A stretch of DNA of 15,387 nt, taken from NCBI GenBank assembly GCA_013205335.1, contig JABMNB010000784.1, positions 1 to 15,387 on the forward strand, written 5' to 3'. The DNA comes from Rhodospirillales bacterium. Its GTDB lineage: Bacteria; Pseudomonadota; Alphaproteobacteria; Reyranellales; Reyranellaceae. Each line of letters begins with the position of its first letter. Within the stretch, counting starts at the first letter, position 1. Below are positions 6,401-12,514 of the stretch, in pieces. Made by a program: the position numbers and the translations under genes. A model generated the notes under the pieces. The model was not told the DNA's origin and ran no database searches. It worked only from the letters and a program-made list of their open reading frames with translations.

Positions 6401-8326
6401 ATGGCCGCCAAGGACTCCACTCCTCTCGAGGAGTTTCGCCGCGTCACCGCCACCACAATGCGGGCGGTGTCGCGCGCGGAAGTGAACGTCGCCTTCGTGC
6501 CCGACGGCGGTTCGCTGCTGGGCCAGGAAGCCCGCATCACCGTGCCGGCGCGCGATCTGCCGGTCGAGGATGTCAGCCGCGTCCGCGGCGAGGCCGATTC
6601 GATGGCGTTGAAGCTGCGTCACCACGACCGCAAGACTCACCTGCGCCGCGTGCCGCGCGGCGAGGCGGCGCGCGCGATTTTCGAGGCCGTCGAGCAGGTC
6701 CGCGTCGAGGCGCTGGGCGCCCGCAAGATGGTTGGCGTCGCCGACAACCTCTCCGCTTTGTGGCGTCAGCGCTCCGACCAGCGCGGCCATGCCCGCATCA
6801 AGACCAAGGAAGACGCCCCGATCGCCGACGTGATCGGCCTGATCGCCCGCGAGCAGCTTTTGGGCGCCGCGCCGCCTGAATCGGCCAAGGCGATGGTCGA
6901 CATGTGGCGCGCCGACGTGGAAAACGCCGCCGGTCGCGACTTCCAGAAGTTGCGCGAGTCGCTTACGAACCAGGAAGCCTTCGCCCGCGCCGCGCGCCAG
7001 CTCATCCGGGATCTCAAGCTCGGCGACGAGTCCGCCGACCTGCAGGACGACGACAACGAGGACTCGCAGGACCAGGAGAACGCCGACGGCCAGTCCAACG
7101 AGACCGGTGACGATCAGAGCGATTCGAGCGAGACGCAGGGCTACGGCGCCCAGGGCGAGGAGAGCGAGGACGCCTCCGAGCAGGACGATGCCTCGGAGAC
7201 CGTCGCCGACCAGGCCCAGACCGAGATGCAGATGGGCTCGGGCGACGAGGAAGAGCCGGGCCGGGCCGAGCGTCCCTGGCTGCCGCCGGGCGCCCTGTCC
7301 AACGAGCCGGCGGGCCAGCAGTATCACGCCTATTCCAACAAGTTCGACGAGATCGTCGAGGCCGACGCGCTGTGCGACGCCGAGGAACTCGGCCGCCTGC
7401 GCAACCATCTCGACCAGCAGTTGGCGCATCTTCAGGGCGTCATCGGCAAGCTGGCCAACCGCCTGCAGCGCCGCCTGATGGCGCAGCAGAACCGTGCCTG
7501 GGAGTTCGATCTCGACGAGGGCATCCTCGACGCCGCGCGCCTCACCCGCGTCGTCACCAACCCGATGCATGCCCTGTCCTTCAAGACCGAGCGCGACACC
7601 AACTTCCGCGACACCGTGGTGTCGCTGCTGATCGACAATTCGGGCTCGATGCGCGGCCGGCCGATCACCGTGGCGGCGATGAGTGCCGACATCCTCGCCC
7701 GCACGCTCGAGCGGTGCGGCGTGAAGGTCGAAATCCTGGGCTTCACGACACGCGCCTGGAAGGGCGGCCAGAGCCGCGAGCAGTGGCTCGCCGCCGGCAA
7801 GCCGGCCAACCCGGGCCGCCTCAACGACCTTCGCCACATCGTCTACAAGCCGGCCGATGCACCGTGGCGCCGCGCCCGCAAGAATCTCGGCCTGATGCTG
7901 CGCGAGGGAATCCTCAAGGAAAACATCGACGGCGAGGCGCTGCTGTGGGCACACAGTCGCCTGCTGCCGCGCCCCGAAGAGCGCAAGATCATGATGGTGA
8001 TCTCCGACGGCGCGCCGGTCGATGATTCGACCCTGTCGGTCAATCCCGGCAACTATCTCGAGCGGCACCTGCGCGACGTCATCGACTGGATCGAGACGCG
8101 CTCGCCGGTCGAACTGGTCGCCATCGGCATCGGACACGACGTCACGCGCTACTATCGCCGCGCCGTCACCATCGTCGACGCCGACCAGCTGGGCGGCACG
8201 ATGATGGAGCAGCTCGCCTCGCTGTTCGACGACGACGACAAGAAAGACAACCGCGCCGCTCGCGGCTCGCGCAAGGGCGGCGCCGGCGGCAAGGCGGGCG
8301 GCAAGTCCGGCAAGCGCGCCGCCTAG
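6401..8326 (+). CDS. cobT: Aerobic cobaltochelatase subunit CobT
   Basis: The VWA-domain partner of CobS; the CobS-CobT assembly works with CobN, which carries the active site, in ATP-driven cobalt insertion. It should not be confused with the unrelated phosphoribosyltransferase that shares the name CobT. The 641-residue protein has an N-terminal alpha-helical domain (to about 205), a very acidic Asp/Glu/Gln linker (about 209-290), a second helical part, and a VWA domain from about 404 with the MIDAS motif DNSGS (412-416) and ISDGAPVDD (534-542). The tail (612-641) turns to Lys/Gly/Arg-rich. The length is normal for the family. It starts 13 bp after cobS and is clearly in the same operon. Confidence 0.96.
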   Translation: MAAKDSTPLEEFRRVTATTMRAVSRAEVNVAFVPDGGSLLGQEARITVPARDLPVEDVSRVRGEADSMALKLRHHDRKTHLRRVPRGEAARAIFEAVEQVRVEALGARKMVGVADNLSALWRQRSDQRGHARIKTKEDAPIADVIGLIAREQLLGAAPPESAKAMVDMWRADVENAAGRDFQKLRESLTNQEAFARAARQLIRDLKLGDESADLQDDDNEDSQDQENADGQSNETGDDQSDSSETQGYGAQGEESEDASEQDDASETVADQAQTEMQMGSGDEEEPGRAERPWLPPGALSNEPAGQQYHAYSNKFDEIVEADALCDAEELGRLRNHLDQQLAHLQGVIGKLANRLQRRLMAQQNRAWEFDLDEGILDAARLTRVVTNPMHALSFKTERDTNFRDTVVSLLIDNSGSMRGRPITVAAMSADILARTLERCGVKVEILGFTTRAWKGGQSREQWLAAGKPANPGRLNDLRHIVYKPADAPWRRARKNLGLMLREGILKENIDGEALLWAHSRLLPRPEERKIMMVISDGAPVDDSTLSVNPGNYLERHLRDVIDWIETRSPVELVAIGIGHDVTRYYRRAVTIVDADQLGGTMMEQLASLFDDDDKKDNRAARGSRKGGAGGKAGGKSGKRAA

Positions 8327-8343
8327 TCGCGCGCCTGTCTCCG

Positions 8344-9339
8344 GTGGCAAACCGCTTCCTTCTCTCGCTCTGCCTGCTCGTCGCGGCCTGCGCCGGCGTC
8401 TCGTCGCCGCCGGCCGGCGCGCAGGAACAGCCCGTCACGATCGAAAGCACGGCGCTCGCCTTCAAGATAGACGAGCCTTCGGCAACCCGCGTCGGCCGCC
8501 TGATCTGGCGCGGCGGCCTCGAGATGCGCGCCAGCTCGCGCAATTTCGGCGGCCTGTCGGCGTTGCACGTCACGTCCGACAACCGCACGCTCACCTCGAT
8601 CTCCGACGAAGGCGCCTGGCTGGTCGCGACACCCCGCTTCGACGCCAAGGGCCTGCTGGTGGGTCTGGGCGACGCCCGCATGGGCCAGTTGCGCGGGCTC
8701 GACGGCAAGCCGATCGAGAGCAAACCGGAGGCCGATGCCGAAGCGATGGCCCGCCTGCCGGATGGGTCTTGGCTGGTGGCCTTCGAGCGGCGGCACCGGC
8801 TGTGGCGCTATCCGTCTCTTGCGGCAACGCCGCTTCCCGTCGAGGGACCGTCCGACATCAGCAAACAGCCGGGCAATGGCGGCATCGAGGCAATGACGGG
8901 TCTGCCCGACGGCACGGTAATCGCCATCAGCGAGGAATACAGTCGCCAGCCGGAGACGATGGCGGGCTGGATCGGCAAGCCCGACGGCAACGGCCGCTAT
9001 GCCTGGAGTTCTTTCTCCTACGCCACGATTCCAGACTACAAGCCGACCGCGCTCGCGATCCTGCCCGACGGATCGTTCGCCACGCTCGAACGGGCCTACG
9101 ACCCGGTGCGCGGCGTGCGCTGCCGGGTGATGCGGTTCGACGCCGCCCAGCTCACGCCCGGCGCGACGGTGAGACCCGAGGAACTCGCGCGCCTCGCTTC
9201 ACCTTATGCCGTCGACAATCTCGAAGGGCTGGCGGCAACGCGCGGCGCCGCGGGCGAGACGCTGCTGTGGCTGATCTCGGACGACAACTTCAATCCGCTT
9301 CAGCGCAATATTCTGATGCTGTTCGAACTGGCGCCGTAG
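8344..9339 (+). CDS. Exported esterase-like phytase-family beta-propeller protein
   Basis: A 331-residue exported protein that I place in the esterase-like activity of phytase family (PF13449-type beta-propeller). It starts at GTG 8344 with a hydrophobic leader ending LVAAC (13-16), a plausible lipobox with Cys16 as the lipid-modified residue; signal peptidase I cleavage near AGAQ (24-27) is the alternative. The mature part shows repeated propeller-like words: FGGLSALHVTSDNRTLTSISDEG, ADAEAMARLPDGSWLVAFER, GGIEAMTGLPDGTVIAISEE, PTALAILPDGSFATLERAYD and VDNLEGLAATRG. These conserved acidic EAM and EGL positions likely help bind a metal or phosphate, but the substrate is unknown. It lies 17 bp after cobT and may share its transcript. 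The neighbourhood gives no clear job. Confidence 0.85.
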   Translation: MANRFLLSLCLLVAACAGVSSPPAGAQEQPVTIESTALAFKIDEPSATRVGRLIWRGGLEMRASSRNFGGLSALHVTSDNRTLTSISDEGAWLVATPRFDAKGLLVGLGDARMGQLRGLDGKPIESKPEADAEAMARLPDGSWLVAFERRHRLWRYPSLAATPLPVEGPSDISKQPGNGGIEAMTGLPDGTVIAISEEYSRQPETMAGWIGKPDGNGRYAWSSFSYATIPDYKPTALAILPDGSFATLERAYDPVRGVRCRVMRFDAAQLTPGATVRPEELARLASPYAVDNLEGLAATRGAAGETLLWLISDDNFNPLQRNILMLFELAP

Positions 9340-9341
9340 GG

Positions 9342-9448
9342 CTGAGCGAAGCTTAGCCCGTTAAGCGACAGGACATTGCTCGCAATGTCCGAGAGCGCCG
9401 GAGGACGAACGACCGGCTCTGACCCATCCGTCGTCGTAAGACGACGAC
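9342..9448. repeat. Cluster of palindromes in convergent spacer (repeat-like)
   Basis: The gap between the propeller gene and rpmB holds several inverted repeats in a row. GCTTA/TAAGC lies at 9351-9366. GGACATTGC/GCAATGTCC is a 9-bp pair with a two-base centre at 9371-9390. An 8-bp GTCGTCGT-type pair with an AAG loop lies at 9430-9448. The segment begins CTGAGCGAAGC, an 11-mer that also occurs in the repeat at the right edge of the window. This packing looks like an interspersed extragenic palindromic element rather than a simple terminator; no protein is encoded. Confidence 0.5.
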
Positions 9449-9449
9449 A

Positions 9450-9480
9450 CCTCCCCATCGGAATGGGGAGGGAAGTCTTT
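9450..9480. terminator. Strong hairpin between convergent genes
   Basis: CCTCCCCAT (9450-9458) and ATGGGGAGG (9463-9471) form a perfect 9-bp stem with a CGGA loop. On the plus strand a short GTCTTT tail follows. It stands 7 bp from the rpmB stop codon and probably ends transcripts from one or both sides; on the minus strand there is no T-tract after it. It may equally be the last unit of the adjoining palindromic repeat. Confidence 0.45.
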
Positions 9481-9784
9481 AAGCCGCCTTCTTCGCGTCC
9501 TTCTTGCCCTTGGCCGACACGACGCGGCGCTTCAGCACCTTCATTTCGGGCGTGAGCTTGCTGTCGTTGGTGCCCAGCAGGTAGGCGTCGATGCCGCCAT
9601 TGTGCTCGATCGTCTTGATGCCGCGCGGCGTCAGACGCATACGCACCGAATGACCCAGCGCCTCAGACAGGACCGAAGCGACCTGCAGGTTCGACATGAA
9701 CCGGCGCTTCGTCTTGTTGTTGGCGTGGCTCACATTGTTGCCGTACTGGACGGACTTGCCCGAGAGGGCGCAACGACGAGGCAT
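9479..9784 (-). CDS. rpmB: 50S ribosomal protein L28
   Basis: Ribosomal protein L28 (bL28), a 101-residue basic protein of the large subunit. It begins MPRRCALSGKSVQYGNNVSHANNKTKRRF, the family hallmark (CxxxGK, then GNxVSHANNKTKRRF), and continues with LQVASVLSEALGHSVRMRLTPRGIKTIEHNGG. A Lys/Ala-rich tail ends KGKKDAKKAA. Only one of the paired zinc-type Cys positions is present, as in C-minus alphaproteobacterial forms. The start at 9784 is set by homology; the open frame extends upstream but reads out-of-frame YcgN sequence there. A terminator-like hairpin with a T7 tract ends just 13 bases before the ATG, and no strong Shine-Dalgarno is visible, so how the gene is transcribed and translated is unusual. 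Confidence 0.97.
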   Translation of the reverse strand: MPRRCALSGKSVQYGNNVSHANNKTKRRFMSNLQVASVLSEALGHSVRMRLTPRGIKTIEHNGGIDAYLLGTNDSKLTPEMKVLKRRVVSAKGKKDAKKAA

Positions 9785-9797
9785 GGCGATATCCGCT

Positions 9798-9838
9798 AAA
9801 AAAACGATCCCGCCGGAGGGCGGGAAGGCCGGCTTTTT
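9798..9838 (-). terminator. Terminator/attenuator-like hairpin before rpmB
   Basis: On the minus strand a CCCGCC/GGCGGG stem with a four-base loop (9809-9824) is followed after ATCG by seven Ts (plus-strand A7 at 9798-9804). An A5 run on the other side (plus-strand T5 at 9834-9838) makes it look bidirectional. It sits in the 74-bp gap between the cysteine-cluster gene and rpmB. It may terminate the ABC-to-ycgN operon or act as an attenuator in the rpmB leader. Confidence 0.6.
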
Positions 9839-9858
9839 ACGGGCCGGACGGGTGCCCG

Positions 9859-10341
9859 TCAAGCGAACCAGTCCACCACTCTTTCGCTGATATCCTCGAC
9901 CTGGTCCTCCGGAATGACCCGCCCCCGGGCCGAGATGCCCGCCTCGTGCACGGTGTTCGGGTCGCCCGAAATCAGCGGATGCCACCAATAGAGGTCCTGT
10001 TTGAGGTGGACCAGGCGGTACCCACAAGTCTTGGGCAGCCAATCCATCTTGGCCACCACCTTTGGGGTGAGCTGGATGCACTCCGGCACGATCTTCTTGC
10101 GGTTCTTGTAGTCGCGGCAGAGCGCGGTCTTGGGGTCGAGCAGCCTGCAGCAGGTGTCGGTCTGGGCCAGTTCGCCCGTTCCCTCGTATTCCAGCTTGTT
10201 GACGCAGCACATGCCGCAGCCGTCGCAGAGCGATTCCCACTCCTGCTTGTTCATCTCGGCCAAGGACTTGCGCTTCCAGAAGGGCTCCTTCTGGGCCTCG
10301 GCGGCGAGGCGCGCCCGCCTCAGGAACGACTTAGCGGCCAT
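9859..10341 (-). CDS. YcgN/UPF0260 family cysteine-cluster protein
   Basis: A 160-residue cytoplasmic protein of the YkgJ/YcgN (UPF0260) cysteine-cluster family. It shows FWKRKSLAEMNKQEWESLCDGCGMCC with Cys at 39, 42, 45 and 46, then C64/C65 (TDTCCRLLD), C75 (TALCRDY), C88 (VPECIQL) and C106 (PKTCGYRL), followed by LYWWHPLISGDPNTVH. Nine cysteines in these conserved spacings suggest a metal or iron-sulfur site, though the biochemical role is not known. Its ATG at 10341 overlaps the end of meaB by 11 nt, so the two are co-transcribed and probably translationally coupled. A terminator-like structure follows within about 20-60 nt of its stop. Length and motifs are normal for the family. Confidence 0.92.
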   Translation of the reverse strand: MAAKSFLRRARLAAEAQKEPFWKRKSLAEMNKQEWESLCDGCGMCCVNKLEYEGTGELAQTDTCCRLLDPKTALCRDYKNRKKIVPECIQLTPKVVAKMDWLPKTCGYRLVHLKQDLYWWHPLISGDPNTVHEAGISARGRVIPEDQVEDISERVVDWFA

Positions 10342-11329
10342 GGAAAGCTTCTAGCATGAGACGGGACGCGGCGGCGGGAGTCGCCCGGCCGGCTTCGACC
10401 TCGCGCTCCAGTCCGCCCACCAGGCGGCGAACCTCGGGATGCTTCTTCAGTTCCGCCAGCAGGGTCTCGCCGACCTCGTTCCACATCCAGGCGCGGGCCT
10501 GCTCGGCCCGGCGTTTCTCGATGCCCTTCTCGCCCACCGCCTTGGTGAAGCGTTCGACGACGTCCCAGATCTCGAGGATGCCCTCCCCCGTCTGGGCCGA
10601 GCAGGTCGAAACCTCCGGCCTCCAGCCGACGGTCGGCGAGCGCAACATGCGCAGCGCATGCTGGTAGTCGGCGGCCGAGCGCCGGGCGGTTGCCTTGAGA
10701 TCGCCGTCGGCCTTGTTGACCACGATCAGGTCCGCGAGTTCGATCACGCCGCGCTTGATGCCCTGCAGGTCGTCGCCGCCGCCCGGCAGCAGCAGGACGA
10801 TGAACATGTCGACCATGTCGGATACCGCCGTCTCGGACTGGCCGACGCCCACGGTCTCGACGATCACCGTGTCGAAGCCCGCAGCCTCGACCAGAAGCAT
10901 CGCCTCGCGCGTGCGCCGGGCGACGCCCCCAAGGGTGATGCCGGCCGGCGAGGGCCGGATGAACGCCGCGGGACGCCGCGAAAGTTCTTCCATGCGCGTC
11001 TTGTCGCCCAGGATCGAGCCGCCACCACGCTTGGACGACGGATCGATCGCCAGCACGGCAAGCGACCGGCCGCGCTCCAGCAGGGAGAGACCAAAGCGTT
11101 CGATCAGGGTCGACTTGCCGACGCCGGGTACGCCGGTGATGCCGAGCCGCACCGACCTGCCGCTGTGCGGCAGCACCTCGGCCAACAGCGCATCGGCGCG
11201 CACGCGATGGTCGCTGCGTGTCGACTCGATCAGGGTTATGGCCTGCGCGAGCGCCCGCCGGTCGCCCGCCAGAAGGGGTGCAACAAGCGGGTCGACCGAC
11301 TGGCCGGAAATCGCTGCGGACGCACTCAT
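10331..11329 (-). CDS. meaB: Methylmalonyl-CoA mutase-associated GTPase MeaB
   Basis: A G3E-type P-loop GTPase (ArgK/MeaB) that guards and reloads adenosylcobalamin on methylmalonyl-CoA mutase. The 332-residue protein shows a helical N-terminal arm, Walker A GVPGVGKST (66-74), AIDPSSKRGGGSILGDKTRM (94-113), the Mg-binding ETVGVGQSE (158-166), the base-specificity NKAD (205-208) and SAQTGEG (244-250). The C-terminal helix region (about 265-332) includes the dimerisation arm. The start at 11329 fits the usual family length; the upstream MFS stop is 15 bp away. The mutase itself is not in the window. The related GTPases HypB and UreG are excluded by the MeaB-specific ILGDKTRM wording. Confidence 0.95.
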   Translation of the reverse strand: MSASAAISGQSVDPLVAPLLAGDRRALAQAITLIESTRSDHRVRADALLAEVLPHSGRSVRLGITGVPGVGKSTLIERFGLSLLERGRSLAVLAIDPSSKRGGGSILGDKTRMEELSRRPAAFIRPSPAGITLGGVARRTREAMLLVEAAGFDTVIVETVGVGQSETAVSDMVDMFIVLLLPGGGDDLQGIKRGVIELADLIVVNKADGDLKATARRSAADYQHALRMLRSPTVGWRPEVSTCSAQTGEGILEIWDVVERFTKAVGEKGIEKRRAEQARAWMWNEVGETLLAELKKHPEVRRLVGGLEREVEAGRATPAAASRLMLEAFHGR

Positions 11330-11344
11330 CGGCGGCCAGACTTA

Positions 11345-12514
11345 TCAGCCGCGGCGGCGCATTGCCAGCAACGCGCCGACCGTCGCGATCGCGTAGAAAA
11401 AACCCAGCGTCCAGCCCAGGCCGGGTTCGCCCACCGCATCCATGGCCGCCCCCGTGAGCGGCCGGCCGACCAGCCCGCCCACGACATAGATCAGGCTGAA
11501 GGCGGTATTGGCGCGGGCGATGTCGCCGCCATGGAAGCGCTGGCCGAGCAGCGCCAGGCCCACCGGATAGATCGCGAACGAGATGCCGCCCCACAGCATG
11601 ATGACGCCCACGATGGAGAGCGACTGGGCCGGCACGAAGGTGAGGCCGATCACCAGCGCGGCGCTGATCAGTGTGCAGCCCGCCAGCACGCCGCGCCGGT
11701 CGACATGGTCGGCCAGCCAGCCGATCGGCCATTGCAGGGCCACGTTGCCGACCACGAAGGCCGAGAGCCACAGTGCGCCGGTCTCCGGCGCGACGCCGGC
11801 GCTGACCGCATAGACCGGCAGGAAACTGAAGGCGACCTGCTCGCCCAGGCCTCCCGCAAATGCCGCGAGCATGGCGAGCGGCGCCGCTACGAAGATGGCG
11901 CCGTAGCCGCTTTCGGCGTGATGCCGGATCGCCGGCGCCCGGTACCTGTAGGGCAGCAGCGGAAGCGCGACGAGCAGGGCGAGCCCGGCGCAGGTCAGGA
12001 ACGGCACCGGCCCGTAGACTCCGACGACCTGCAGCACGAAGGGACCCAGCGCCATGCCGCCCGCGAACATCGCGGCATAGATCGCCATGACCCGGCCGCG
12101 TCGCTTCTCCTCGACGACGAGATTCATCCAGATCTCGCTCACCACCCACGGCACGCCGCCGACCGCGCCGTGCAGGAAGGTGAGCGCGAACCACGCGACC
12201 GGATCCGTGGCCAGCGTATAGCCGACCGTGCACAGGGAACCGGCCATGACGGCGGCCAGGATGAGCGGCACGGCGCCGAAGCGGGCGGCCAGCCGGGGAA
12301 TGTGGGGCCCGGTCGTGAGCATGCCGATCGCCCAGGCGGCGGCGACGATGCCGATGGTGAGCTTGTCCTCGCCCTGCCGCTCCAGCGCGAGGGGCACGAG
12401 CGGCATCGCGGCGCCCGACTGCAGACCGATGGCGGCACAGGCGATGAAGACGGGGACAAGCGAACGCCAGGGGCCGGCTGCGCCGGCGCCGGGCTTCGTG
12501 TCAGTCGCCGACAC
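11345..12514 (-). CDS. MFS transporter
   Basis: A 389-residue major facilitator superfamily membrane protein, likely 12 spans. The first helix is LVPVFIACAAIGLQSGAAMPLVPLALE; later hydrophobic stretches include VAWFALTFLHGAVGGVPWVVSEIWMNLV, a GRVMAIYAAMFAGGMALGPF helix typical of MFS helix 5, and WLADHVDRRGVLAGC, the MFS loop 8-9 motif. The substrate cannot be read from sequence; it recalls YcaD-like and other small-solute permeases. I chose GTG at 12514: residues before it in the open frame are out-of-frame ABC-gene sequence, and MSATDTKPG leads directly to helix 1. The start overlaps the ABC-gene stop by 14 nt, which implies translational coupling. No internal ATG precedes helix 1. Confidence 0.88.
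   Translation of the reverse strand: MSATDTKPGAGAAGPWRSLVPVFIACAAIGLQSGAAMPLVPLALERQGEDKLTIGIVAAAWAIGMLTTGPHIPRLAARFGAVPLILAAVMAGSLCTVGYTLATDPVAWFALTFLHGAVGGVPWVVSEIWMNLVVEEKRRGRVMAIYAAMFAGGMALGPFVLQVVGVYGPVPFLTCAGLALLVALPLLPYRYRAPAIRHHAESGYGAIFVAAPLAMLAAFAGGLGEQVAFSFLPVYAVSAGVAPETGALWLSAFVVGNVALQWPIGWLADHVDRRGVLAGCTLISAALVIGLTFVPAQSLSIVGVIMLWGGISFAIYPVGLALLGQRFHGGDIARANTAFSLIYVVGGLVGRPLTGAAMDAVGEPGLGWTLGFFYAIATVGALLAMRRRG

Noticed and set aside
7025..7270. Acidic low-complexity stretch in cobT as a possible frameshift or insertion
   Set aside because: The acidic linker is a normal feature of cobaltochelatase CobT, and the frame stays open and homologous on both sides.
6272..8350. Long minus-strand open frame (about 690 codons) opposite cobS and cobT
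   Set aside because: Antisense shadow of confidently identified genes; no recognisable domain.
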